20,319 nt of DNA from positions 1 to 20,319 of the forward strand of contig JALRAA010000003.1 of assembly GCA_023262645.1 (NCBI GenBank). Reading direction: 5' to 3'. The DNA is from Burkholderiaceae bacterium (GTDB lineage Bacteria; Pseudomonadota; Gammaproteobacteria; Burkholderiales; Burkholderiaceae_C). The notes below the pieces were generated by a model. It did no database searches. It saw nothing but the letters and a program-made list of their open reading frames with translations, and was not told where the DNA came from. Below, piece by piece: positions 1 through 7,622 of this stretch. Position numbers and translations under genes: made by a program. Position 1 is the first letter of the stretch, and each line of letters starts with the position of its first letter.

Positions 1-18
1 GGCAATCGCCACGCCTGC

Positions 19-585
19 GTGCGCGAGAGGCGGCGGCATCGGTCGCCTCGCTCGTCGAATTTCACGATCCTGGAGCGCCGAAGCCGTTCGCGCCGCCGGC
101 CGGGAGTCCATTTGGGCGAACACATCACTTTGCAATTTGAAAGCGAAACCACCATCCGCTACCAAATTCAAGAAATGCTGCGCATTGAGAAAATCTTTGA
201 AGAAGAAGGCATTCAGCAAGAAATAGATGCGTATGCGCCGTTGATGCCCGATGGCAGCAATTGGAAAGCAACCATGTTGATTGAATACCCCGATGTGAAT
301 GAACGCAAACGTGAACTTGCGCGCTTGATCGGTGTGGAAGACCGCATGTTCATTGAAGTGGAAGGTCATGCTCGTGTTTATGCGATAGCCGATGAAGACC
401 TGGACCGCGAAAACGATGAAAAAACATCAGCGGTGCATTTTGTGCGGTTTGAATTTCCTGCTGCCACCAAAGCGGCTATTCAAGCCGGTGCCGCTGTCAA
501 ACTGGGCTGTGACCACACCAACTACCCAGCGCATACGCAGATCTCCGCCGAAGCGCTTGCTTCACTCGCCGGTGATTTGAAATAA
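19..585 (+). CDS. DUF3501 family protein, 5' end abnormal or partial
   Basis: From about residue 30 (position 106) to the end, the protein reads as a DUF3501 family member. Recognisable segments are VHLGEHITL, IRYQIQEMLRIEKIFEEEG, DAYAPLMPDGSNWKATM and KTSAVHFVRFEF. The function is unknown. In related bacteria the gene usually sits beside rubrerythrin and an iron-sulfur reductase-like gene, which suggests a redox or oxidative-stress role; those neighbours would lie left of this window. The first roughly 29 residues are Arg/Ser-rich and do not resemble the expected N-terminus, and the underlying DNA is much more GC-rich than the rest. The GTG at 19 is therefore probably not the native start, and the true 5' end is either lost or replaced at a junction near 100-106. 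The stop is 7 bases before yaaA. Family call is confident; start is not. Confidence 0.8.
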   Translation: MRERRRHRSPRSSNFTILERRSRSRRRPGVHLGEHITLQFESETTIRYQIQEMLRIEKIFEEEGIQQEIDAYAPLMPDGSNWKATMLIEYPDVNERKRELARLIGVEDRMFIEVEGHARVYAIADEDLDRENDEKTSAVHFVRFEFPAATKAAIQAGAAVKLGCDHTNYPAHTQISAEALASLAGDLK

Positions 586-592
586 TCGCTGG

Positions 593-1369
593 ATGCTTCT
601 TTTACTGTCCCCCGCCAAATCACTCGATTACGAAACAGACCTGCCTGCGACAGCGGCGACCATGCCGCAGTTCGTGTCGCAATCTGCTGAATTGATTGCC
701 ACGCTGAAGAAAAAATCAGCACGGCAAATTTCCGAGCTGATGTCATTGAGTGAAGCATTGGCCACACTCAATGTGCAGCGGTACAAAGCCTGGACACCGG
801 TGTTCAGTGAACAAAACGCCCGGCCAGCGGTGTGGGCATTTAATGGGGATGTGTACGAGGGCTTAGACGCCAAAAGCCTCACACCCCCGCAACTGCAATG
901 GGCGCAAAACCATGTCGCCATCCTCAGCGGTTTGTACGGTGTGCTCAGGCCTTTGGACTGGATGCAGCCTTATCGTCTGGAGATGGGCACCGCCCTCAAG
1001 CATGGCAAGAGCCACAACCTGTACCAATTTTGGGGAACACAAATCGCCGAGTATCTGAACCAACAATTGGCGAACGATAAAGACCCTGTCATCGTGAATT
1101 TGGCGTCTCAAGAATATTTCAAAGCGGTTGACAAGCGCGCCTTGAAAGCCCGCGTGGTTGAATGTGTGTTCCAAGAGCGCAAGAACGGTGACTACAAAAT
1201 CATCAGCTTCTTTGCCAAGCGCGCGCGTGGTTTGATGGCCAGGTATGCCATTCAAAAGCAGGCCAAAACACCCAAGGCGCTGCAAGCGTTCACCGCCGAA
1301 GGTTATGCTTTCGCTCCCGACGTATCTGACGAGCACACCTTGGTGTTTCGCCGCGACAGCAACCACTGA
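593..1369 (+). CDS. yaaA: Peroxide stress protein YaaA (UPF0246/DUF328)
   Basis: This 258-residue protein has the length of Escherichia coli YaaA and starts with the typical MLLLLSPAKSLDYE. Family blocks follow in order: FNGDVYEGL (residues 83-91), LSGLYGVLRPLD (111-122), VNLASQEYF (168-176) and FFAKRARGLMARY (206-218). YaaA is a cytosolic DNA-binding protein induced by OxyR in E. coli that limits Fenton damage by lowering intracellular free iron. No OxyR site can be resolved here. The ATG lies 7 bases after the DUF3501 stop, so the two are probably co-transcribed. That pairing fits a shared oxidative-stress or iron theme, though this last point is inference. Confidence 0.95.
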   Translation: MLLLLSPAKSLDYETDLPATAATMPQFVSQSAELIATLKKKSARQISELMSLSEALATLNVQRYKAWTPVFSEQNARPAVWAFNGDVYEGLDAKSLTPPQLQWAQNHVAILSGLYGVLRPLDWMQPYRLEMGTALKHGKSHNLYQFWGTQIAEYLNQQLANDKDPVIVNLASQEYFKAVDKRALKARVVECVFQERKNGDYKIISFFAKRARGLMARYAIQKQAKTPKALQAFTAEGYAFAPDVSDEHTLVFRRDSNH

Positions 1370-1377
1370 AGAAGCGC

Positions 1378-2268
1378 ATGCAAATCTACGTCAACAACAT
1401 CCGTTTGCAAGTCGAAGACACCGGTGAACGAGACCGGCCCGCCGTGTTGTTGATAGCGGGTATGTCCATGCAGTTGATTGTTTGGCCAGACACGATGTTG
1501 CGTGCCTTGCACCAAGCCGGTTTCAGGGTGGTGCGCTTTGACAACCGAGACAATGGTTTGTCTGAATCTTTGGACTCCTTGGGAACACCCCATTTACTCT
1601 GGTTCATGTTGCAGCAAAAGCTGGGCATGTCACCCCAACCCCCTTACAGTCTGACAGACATGACGCAAGATGCATTGGGTGTGATGGACCATTTGCAATT
1701 GCAACAAGCGCATGTGGTGGGTGTGAGTATGGGCGGCATGATTGCGCAACGCATGGCATTTACCGCTGCCCACAGGGTTTGGAGTTTGACCAGCATCATG
1801 AGCAGCAGCGGTGCCAAGGGTTTGCCGGGTCCGACACCTGCCATGCGCCGGGTATTGATGACACCGCCAGCAGCCCCCGGCAGCGCGGCCGCCCGCGCCC
1901 ATGCCTTGCGGTTTGTCAAAGCCTTGGCGGGCCCCGGGTTTGCGCACCCTGCCGGTTCGCAAGAGCAATTGGTCGACGATTCATTGCAACGCAGCAACCG
2001 CCCTGCAGGCAGCTACCGACAAATGTTGGCGGTCATGGCGGATCGCGAGCGTTGGCGTTTTTTGTCACGTATCACTGCGCCTACCTTGGTGATCCACGGC
2101 ACCGCTGACCCGCTGATTCCTTATGCCTGCGCCCAAGACACGGCAGCGCGCATAGCTGGCGCCAAACTCTTTGGTATTGAAGGCATGGGCCATGATTTCC
2201 CGCCCGATGCCATGACCCAATTGACCAACCGCTTACTGCCTTTTTTACAAGCCCATACGCCTTTATGA
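1378..2268 (+). CDS. Alpha/beta-fold hydrolase
   Basis: A complete alpha/beta-hydrolase of 296 residues. The nucleophile elbow GVSMGG puts the catalytic serine at residue 117. The acid is probably Asp244 in HGTADPLIP, and His272 in GMGHDFP completes the triad. RFDNRDNGLS near residues 53-62 is the conserved strand-loop segment often seen in RdmC/aclacinomycin methylesterase-like and other esterase-type members. There is no signal peptide, so it is probably cytosolic. The substrate cannot be read from sequence; an ester or lactone is likely. The start follows yaaA by 8 bases with a GAAG ribosome-binding element just upstream, and the stop overlaps the queF start by four bases (ATGA), indicating one operon with translational coupling. 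Confidence 0.9.
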   Translation: MQIYVNNIRLQVEDTGERDRPAVLLIAGMSMQLIVWPDTMLRALHQAGFRVVRFDNRDNGLSESLDSLGTPHLLWFMLQQKLGMSPQPPYSLTDMTQDALGVMDHLQLQQAHVVGVSMGGMIAQRMAFTAAHRVWSLTSIMSSSGAKGLPGPTPAMRRVLMTPPAAPGSAAARAHALRFVKALAGPGFAHPAGSQEQLVDDSLQRSNRPAGSYRQMLAVMADRERWRFLSRITAPTLVIHGTADPLIPYACAQDTAARIAGAKLFGIEGMGHDFPPDAMTQLTNRLLPFLQAHTPL

Positions 2269-3110
2269 ATTCGCCTGACCAATCCTTGCTGGGCAAAACC
2301 GTTGGCTATGCCGATCAGTACGACGCCAGTTTGCTCTATCCATTGCCACGCGCTGCCCAGCGCGCCGAAATTGGAATCACCGGTCAGCCGACGTTTTTAG
2401 GTGCGGATGTGTGGACTGCCTACGAACTCAGTTGGCTCAACCCGCGAGGCAAGCCCCAAGTGGCCATGGCGCGTTTCATCGTGCCTTGCGAGAGTTCGCA
2501 TTTGGTTGAGAGCAAATCGCTCAAGCTCTATCTCAACAGTTTGAACAACACGCGTTTTGCGTCAGCGGACGAGATGAAAAAAACTTTGCAACACGATCTG
2601 AGCGCGGCGGTGTGGCACGGTGGCGTGGTGCAATCGTCGGTGGGCGTGCAATTGCTGCTGCCGGAACAGTTCGCTACAGAAAAAATTCTGGAGATGCAAG
2701 GTGTGAATCTGGATCGGCTGGATTTAGATTGCACCCATTACCAGCCCGCACCCGAATTATTGACTGCCGCCCAAGGCGAGCAACCTGTGTCCGAAACGCT
2801 GATCAGCCATTTGCTCAAAAGCAATTGTTTGGTGACCGGGCAACCCGATTGGGGCAGTGTCAGCATCAGTTACAGCGGGCCACAAATCGAGCAAGCCGGT
2901 TTGTTGCAATACATTGTGAGTTTTCGCAACCACAACGAGTTTCACGAACATTGTGTCGAGCGTATCTACATGGACATCATGCAGCGTTGTCAACCGACCA
3001 AACTTTGTGTTCAAGCGCGTTACACCCGCCGTGGCGGGGTGGATATCAACCCTTGGCGCAGCAGTCACCCGCAGGCCATGCCGGCGCAAATACGCACGGC
3101 CCGGCAATAA
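2265..3110 (+). CDS. queF: NADPH-dependent 7-cyano-7-deazaguanine reductase QueF
   Basis: QueF reduces preQ0 to preQ1 with two NADPH in the queuosine tRNA-modification pathway. At 281 residues this is the long, two-domain (YqcD-type) form of the tunnelling fold seen in E. coli. The QueF motif ESKSLKLYLNS lies at 82-92. The catalytic pair is Cys188 in SNCLVTGQPDW, which forms the thioimide with the substrate nitrile, and Asp195. FHEHCVERIYMDI (226-238) matches the conserved substrate-binding helix. Its ATG overlaps the stop of the preceding hydrolase (ATGA), so translation is probably coupled. The gene ends 3 bases from the converging crotonase gene, with no obvious terminator between them. 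Confidence 0.97.
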   Translation: MNSPDQSLLGKTVGYADQYDASLLYPLPRAAQRAEIGITGQPTFLGADVWTAYELSWLNPRGKPQVAMARFIVPCESSHLVESKSLKLYLNSLNNTRFASADEMKKTLQHDLSAAVWHGGVVQSSVGVQLLLPEQFATEKILEMQGVNLDRLDLDCTHYQPAPELLTAAQGEQPVSETLISHLLKSNCLVTGQPDWGSVSISYSGPQIEQAGLLQYIVSFRNHNEFHEHCVERIYMDIMQRCQPTKLCVQARYTRRGGVDINPWRSSHPQAMPAQIRTARQ

Positions 3111-3113
3111 AGG

Positions 3114-3956
3114 TCACACCAAGTCTTTGAAGCTCTTCAAAGGCGCGAGGTCAGGGAACACGGCTGCTTTTTTCTGCTGAAAAGCGCTGATGGCTTGCTG
3201 TACATGCGCATTGCTCCAGATGCCACTTTGTAACCAACCCATTTGCTTGAGTGCATCTTCCACGCTGTGGTCGCGTGCATAGTGCAAAGCCTGTTTGGTT
3301 CCCCATACGGCCACGGGCGGTTTGGCGGCGATCTCTGTGGCGGCTTGCATGGCAGCGGCCAGTGCCGAGGTTGCATCTGGCAACACTTCATTGACCAAAC
3401 CATATTGCAGCGCTTTGTCCGCACCCATGCGACGCCCTGTGTAAGCCAATTCTTTGACCACCGCCATGGGCATGAGTTTGGGCAAACGCTGCAAGGTGCC
3501 GACATCGGCCACCATGCCAATGTTGATTTCCTGAATACAGAAAAATGCATCGGCACTGGCATAGCGCAAACACGCTGCGGTCACCATGTCTACCGCACCA
3601 CCGATACACCCACCTTGGATGACTGCCAACACGGGAATGCGCAAGTTTTCCAAGCGCGTGAAGGTGGCTTGTAATCCGGCGAGCATGTCGCTGATGGCAG
3701 CACGGCCTTCAGCGGTTTGGTCATCCATGCTGACCGAACCGCCAAATGCATCCAGGGACATGCCTGCGCTGAAATGTTTGCCTGTGCTGCTGATGACCAA
3801 GGCACGTGCTTCGCTGCCTTGGTGAAGTTGATGCAAAGTGTTATCAAGCTCACGCCAAAAGGTCATGTCCAACGTGTTCATGCGATCGGCGCGGTTCATC
3901 ACCAAATGGGCCACATGGCGCTCCACAGTGAGTTCAAAACAGGTCAGCTTGTTCAT
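3114..3956 (-). CDS. Enoyl-CoA hydratase/isomerase family protein, dienoyl-CoA isomerase-like
   Basis: A crotonase-fold protein of 280 residues counted from the ATG at 3956. The oxyanion-hole segment HFSAGMSLD (61-69) and the GGCIGGAVDM block (115-124) are present. The IQEINIGMVADVGTLQRLPK segment (141-160) closely resembles eukaryotic delta(3,5)-delta(2,4)-dienoyl-CoA isomerase ECH1. Glu143 and Asp151 correspond to its two catalytic acids. I therefore favour isomerisation of 3,5-dienoyl-CoA during beta-oxidation of unsaturated fatty acids over plain hydration. The start overlaps the dinB 3' end by 23 bases. Longer upstream in-frame starts give a non-homologous tail and were rejected. Family certain, exact substrate inferred. 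Confidence 0.88.
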   Translation of the reverse strand: MNKLTCFELTVERHVAHLVMNRADRMNTLDMTFWRELDNTLHQLHQGSEARALVISSTGKHFSAGMSLDAFGGSVSMDDQTAEGRAAISDMLAGLQATFTRLENLRIPVLAVIQGGCIGGAVDMVTAACLRYASADAFFCIQEINIGMVADVGTLQRLPKLMPMAVVKELAYTGRRMGADKALQYGLVNEVLPDATSALAAAMQAATEIAAKPPVAVWGTKQALHYARDHSVEDALKQMGWLQSGIWSNAHVQQAISAFQQKKAAVFPDLAPLKSFKDLV

Positions 3957-5226
3957 AAGGTGAATCTTTGGAAGGTGGGGGTTCTTGCACAACAAAAGCC
4001 GAGGATAAGCTTTTTTCAGAGGTGGAGGTAGGTGAGGGTGCATCCGCTGCTTTGACCAACGACCCGACACGCACGCCCAACAGACGGATGCGGCGTTTGA
4101 ATTCGATTCGCTTCAAACATTGTCCGGCGGCTTGTCTGATAGCCAACGGGTCTGCGGTGAAAAACGCCAGGGTGTTGTCGCGGGTCACGCTTTGAAAATT
4201 GTCAAAACGCAGTTTGATGCCAATGGTCTTTCCCACATAGCCTTTGCGCTGTAAATCGGCGGCGACTTGTTGACACAGACGAGTGAAGATGTCACCCAAG
4301 GCAGCACGGTCATGCTGCACATGCAGGTCTTTTTCAAAGGTGGTTTCTCGGCTCATGGATACCGGTTCCGATTCGGTGACGACGGGACGATCGTCCACTC
4401 CGTGGGCAGCATCGAACAGCCACGCCCCATAGCTTTTACCAAAATGCTTCGTCAACCCATCGCGTTCACAGGCTGCCAACTCGCCAATGGTGTGTATGCC
4501 GTGGGTTTTCAATTTGGCCTCGGCCTTGGGGCCAATGCCATTGATTTTTCGACAAGCCAATGGCCAAATCTTCTCTGTCAAGTCGTCTATGAAAAGAATG
4601 GAAATACCGTTGGGTTTGTTCATTTCGCTGGCCATTTTTGCAAGCAATTTATTGGGAGCCACACCGATGGAGCAAGTCAAGCCGGTCGCATCGGTGATGC
4701 ATTTTTGAATCAAACGCGCCAGCACACGCCCACCCTCGCGCTGGCCACCGGGTACATGGGTGAAGTCGATATAAATTTCGTCGACACCCCGGTCTTCCAC
4801 CACGGGTGCGATGTCGCGAACAATGCTTTTGAATAACCGCGAGTAATGGCGGTATTGCTCAAAATCAACCGGTAGCAAAATCGCTTGCGGACACAATTGC
4901 GCGGCTTTCATCACGCCCATGGCCGAGCCCACACCAAAGGCGCGCGCGGCATAGGTGGCGGTGGTGATCACACCCCGACCGCTGTAGCCTGCAATACGCG
5001 GAAAAACATCGACGGGAATTTCTGCCAAATGTTCGATGCCCCATTCGCGATCGGGATACCGCTGACGCACCTGCGCCAACAAGTCATCTTCGCGCCTGCG
5101 TCCACCTCCGATGACCACAGGCAATCCTTTGAGTTGGGGATAGCGCAACAACTCGACCGATGCATAAAAAGCATCCATGTCTAAATGCGCGATGCGGCGC
5201 ATCAAGGCAGGTGTTTGCGCCACCAT
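3934..5226 (-). CDS. dinB: DNA polymerase IV (Y-family translesion polymerase)
   Basis: A full-length 430-residue Y-family polymerase for error-prone lesion bypass. The palm metal-binding motif DMDAFYASVE begins at Asp16, and the second acidic pair is Asp149-Glu150 in RGVDEIYID. CSIGVAPNKLLAKMASEMNKP identifies the finger/palm core, helix-hairpin-helix sequence follows (KINGIGPKAEAKLKTHGI), and the little finger covers roughly 280-390. An insert at about 43-82 relative to E. coli DinB is usual for Burkholderiales. The last five residues, QADLF, match the beta-clamp-binding pentapeptide. The alternative start at 5202 (Met9) would make a TGATG junction with the upstream metallo-hydrolase stop; neither start has a clear Shine-Dalgarno sequence. 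No LexA box could be identified. Confidence 0.95.
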   Translation of the reverse strand: MVAQTPALMRRIAHLDMDAFYASVELLRYPQLKGLPVVIGGGRRREDDLLAQVRQRYPDREWGIEHLAEIPVDVFPRIAGYSGRGVITTATYAARAFGVGSAMGVMKAAQLCPQAILLPVDFEQYRHYSRLFKSIVRDIAPVVEDRGVDEIYIDFTHVPGGQREGGRVLARLIQKCITDATGLTCSIGVAPNKLLAKMASEMNKPNGISILFIDDLTEKIWPLACRKINGIGPKAEAKLKTHGIHTIGELAACERDGLTKHFGKSYGAWLFDAAHGVDDRPVVTESEPVSMSRETTFEKDLHVQHDRAALGDIFTRLCQQVAADLQRKGYVGKTIGIKLRFDNFQSVTRDNTLAFFTADPLAIRQAAGQCLKRIEFKRRIRLLGVRVGSLVKAADAPSPTSTSEKSLSSAFVVQEPPPSKDSPYEQADLF

Positions 5227-6281
5227 GGGTTGTTAGAGGGCGGTTGACCAACCGTATAAACCTCACCCATCATGGGTGTGGCTAAATTCACTTGCTTGGC
5301 GAGGCTCGCGGCCAACACCCGCTCCATCGGTTCATACCAAGCGTGCAAGGCCAAATCAAATGTGCTGTTGTGCACGGGCATCATCACGTTGGCTTGCAGA
5401 TCAATATGTGCTTGCACGCTTTGTTCGGGTGTCATGTGAATGCCCTCCCACATCTTGTCCCATGCCCCTGCTTCGATCAATGCCAAGTCAAATGGGCCAT
5501 GCTGCGTGCCGATTTTTTTGAACCCATCAAAGTAGCCTGAATCGGCGCTGAAATACAGTTTGGCGCTTTGTTGGGCCGAATGACTTTGAATGGCCCACGA
5601 AGCCCACAGTGTGGTGTTTCGATCAAACAGGCCGCGGCCGGAGAAATGCTGCGCAGGCAAGGCGGTGATTTGAACGCCGCCACGTTCGGTCGATTGTTGC
5701 CAGTCGAGTTCAGTGATTTTTTCTGCAGGCACACCAAAACCTTTGAGCCGTTCGCCGACACCCAGCGTGGTCACAAAATGCTTGACCTTGTGGTGAATGC
5801 GTTCAATGGTGTGCGCATCCAGATGATCGTAATGGTCATGCGACAACAGCACGCCATCCATGGGCGGCATGCTGTCCACGTCAATGGGCAAGGGATGAAA
5901 TCGTTTGGGTCCAGCAAATGTCACGGGTGATGCACGCTCACCAAACACCGGATCAATTAACCACTGCTGACCGTGCAACTTCAACAACAACGACGAGTGA
6001 CCCAGTCGCACCACATGCACCTCGCTGTTGGACAAACTTTCCCAGTCAGCCCAAGACAAGGTTTTCACAGGCAGCGGTTGTTCGGGAACGGTATGCACAC
6101 GGGTGGTGGTTAGGAAATACCACCAAATTTTCCAAGCGCTTTGCATGGCCGGTTCAACCGGTTGGTTGTGAAAATGTTTTCCGTCGTAATGGTCTGACAT
6201 AGGGTAAGGGGTCGATGTTTGACAAGCTGACATCAGCAAAGATAAGCCCATCAGCATCCATCGATGAAAACAGACTTTCAT
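5202..6281 (-). CDS. MBL-fold metallo-hydrolase, probable lipoprotein
   Basis: A 359-residue protein of the UlaG/NAPE-PLD-like branch of the metallo-beta-lactamase fold. The SHDHYDHLD motif carries His148, His150, Asp152 and His153. Further candidate ligands are His213 in LPAQHFSGR, Asp250 in FSADSGYF and His310 in MPVHNSTF, enough for a di-metal centre. The N-terminus is a short basic region and hydrophobic stretch ending LLMSAC (Cys20), a plausible though not ideal lipobox because Met is at -3; membrane-anchored periplasmic location is likely. The ATG at 6281 was preferred to a TTG at 6299. Its 3' end overlaps the dinB start by 25 bases. The substrate is unknown; NAPE-PLD relatives cleave phosphodiesters of N-acyl phospholipids. 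Confidence 0.85.
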   Translation of the reverse strand: MKVCFHRWMLMGLSLLMSACQTSTPYPMSDHYDGKHFHNQPVEPAMQSAWKIWWYFLTTTRVHTVPEQPLPVKTLSWADWESLSNSEVHVVRLGHSSLLLKLHGQQWLIDPVFGERASPVTFAGPKRFHPLPIDVDSMPPMDGVLLSHDHYDHLDAHTIERIHHKVKHFVTTLGVGERLKGFGVPAEKITELDWQQSTERGGVQITALPAQHFSGRGLFDRNTTLWASWAIQSHSAQQSAKLYFSADSGYFDGFKKIGTQHGPFDLALIEAGAWDKMWEGIHMTPEQSVQAHIDLQANVMMPVHNSTFDLALHAWYEPMERVLAASLAKQVNLATPMMGEVYTVGQPPSNNPWWRKHLP

Positions 6282-6301
6282 CGTTTGCAGGGCACACAAA
6301 A

Positions 6302-6323
6302 AACCGGACGGTCAGGTCCGGTT
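6302..6323 (-). terminator. Intrinsic terminator of the lactate dehydrogenase-type gene
   Basis: A perfect 8-base stem AACCGGAC / GTCCGGTT with a 6-base loop lies 23 bases beyond the lldD stop. On the minus strand it is followed by a run of six T, partly inside the stem. This is a textbook rho-independent terminator. It separates the lactate dehydrogenase-type gene from the metallo-hydrolase-dinB trio, whose first start codon lies only about 20 bases further on, so a promoter for that trio would have to sit in or very close to the terminator, or some read-through must occur. Confidence 0.88.
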
Positions 6324-6345
6324 GGAAATAAGTTGGTTGACAACA

Positions 6346-7500
6346 TCATGCCGTTGGATATGTTCCTGGCAGCAGCACGCTATGGTCGATGCGGTTGATG
6401 TCGGTATGGCCACACAAGGCCATGCTGATATCGAGCTCTTTGTGGATGATTTGCAAAGCCTTGGTGACCCCAGCCTCACCCATCGCTCCCAAGCCGTACA
6501 ACATAGCCCGTCCGATGTAAGTGCCTTGTGCACCCAATGCGCGAGCCTTCAACACATCTTGGCCACTGCGCACGCCGCCATCCATGTGCACTTCAATGTT
6601 TTTGCCTACCGCTTGCACCACTTTTGGCAATGCATGGATGCTGGACTCTGCGCCGTCAAGTTGACGTCCGCCATGGTTGGACACAATCAGTGCATCAGCG
6701 CCACTCTCTACGGCAAGTCGTGCGTCTTCTGCATCTTGGATACCTTTCAAAATGAGTTTGCCACCCCAGCGTTTTTTCACCCATTCCACATCGTTCCAAT
6801 TGAGTGTCGGATCAAACTGGCCGTTGGTCCATTCGCCCAATGAACTCATGTCGTTGATGCCTTGCACATGGCCAAAAATATTGCCAAATTTCCGACGTGG
6901 TGTACCCAGCATATTCAGACACCAGCGAGGCTTGGTGGCCAAGTCCAACAAATTGACCAAAGTAGGTTTGGGTGGTGCAGACAAACCGTTTTTCAAATCA
7001 CGGTGGCGTTGTCCCAGAATTTGCAAATCCAGCGTCAACACCAATGCCGAGCATTGCGCGGCTTTGGCGCGGTCAATCAAACGTTCGATGAAAGAACGGT
7101 CGCGCATGACATACAACTGAAACCAAAAGCCGGGCCCTACATGTTGCGCCACATCTTCGATCGAGCAAATGCTCATGGTCGACAAGGTGAATGGGATGCC
7201 AAATTTTTTGGCGGCTCGTGCGGCCAAAATTTCGCCGTCAGCGTGTTGCATGCCGGTCATGCCGGTGGGCGCAATCGCCACGGGCATACTGACGTTTTGA
7301 CCGATCATGGTGCTGGCAGTGCTGCGACCTTCCATGTTGATGGCCACGCGTTGGCGCAATTTGATTTTTTGAAAATCGTCTTCATTGGCCCGGTATGTAC
7401 TTTGTGTGTAACTGCCTGAGTCTGCGTACTCATAAAACATTTTTGGCACACGTTTTTTGGCCAGTTGTTTCAGGTCATCGATATGGGTGATCACGGTCAT
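6346..7500 (-). CDS. lldD: FMN-dependent alpha-hydroxy-acid dehydrogenase, L-lactate dehydrogenase type
   Basis: A complete 384-residue member of the LldD/glycolate oxidase/MDH flavoprotein family. These oxidise L-2-hydroxy acids by hydride transfer to FMN and pass electrons to the quinone pool or another acceptor. Family residues are visible: PVAIAPTGMTGM (73-84), FQLYVMRD (127-134) with the active-site Tyr130, LTLDLQ (155-160), Lys252 in ILKGI, and the catalytic base His276 with Arg279 in SNHGGRQLDG. The phosphate-binding DGGVRSGQDV and GAQGTYIGRA complete the barrel. The ATG at 7500 has an AGGAGA ribosome-binding site eight bases upstream. L-lactate is the likeliest substrate, but mandelate or another 2-hydroxy acid cannot be excluded, so the symbol is provisional. 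Confidence 0.88.
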   Translation of the reverse strand: MTVITHIDDLKQLAKKRVPKMFYEYADSGSYTQSTYRANEDDFQKIKLRQRVAINMEGRSTASTMIGQNVSMPVAIAPTGMTGMQHADGEILAARAAKKFGIPFTLSTMSICSIEDVAQHVGPGFWFQLYVMRDRSFIERLIDRAKAAQCSALVLTLDLQILGQRHRDLKNGLSAPPKPTLVNLLDLATKPRWCLNMLGTPRRKFGNIFGHVQGINDMSSLGEWTNGQFDPTLNWNDVEWVKKRWGGKLILKGIQDAEDARLAVESGADALIVSNHGGRQLDGAESSIHALPKVVQAVGKNIEVHMDGGVRSGQDVLKARALGAQGTYIGRAMLYGLGAMGEAGVTKALQIIHKELDISMALCGHTDINRIDHSVLLPGTYPTA

Positions 7501-7622
7501 CAAAAACTCTCCTGTTCAATCACCCGATGTTAGCGTCCTCGGTGCGGTGCAAGCGGTTGAAGGGGTCGGGGCCAAAACCACTCGTCAGGGCGGCAGCGCT
7601 GCATGCGACCACCGCGTGATGT
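7501..7622. other. Intergenic gap between acyl-CoA synthetase and lldD
   Basis: The 122-base gap holds the AGGAGA ribosome-binding site of lldD at its left end and a perfect 10-base palindrome GCAGCGCTGC at 7593-7602. No convincing intrinsic terminator or -35/-10 pair could be identified, so whether lldD has its own promoter is open. Confidence 0.4.

Noticed and set aside
863..1366. Minus-strand reading frame opposite yaaA
   Set aside because: YaaA is clear on the plus strand; the antisense frame is a by-product of codon composition.
4267..4836. Plus-strand reading frame of 189 codons inside dinB
   Set aside because: It lies fully antisense to a well-supported polymerase gene and its translation shows no family resemblance.
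7593..7602. Ten-base palindrome GCAGCGCTGC
   Set aside because: Too short for a specific operator call and without a second copy or nearby promoter.
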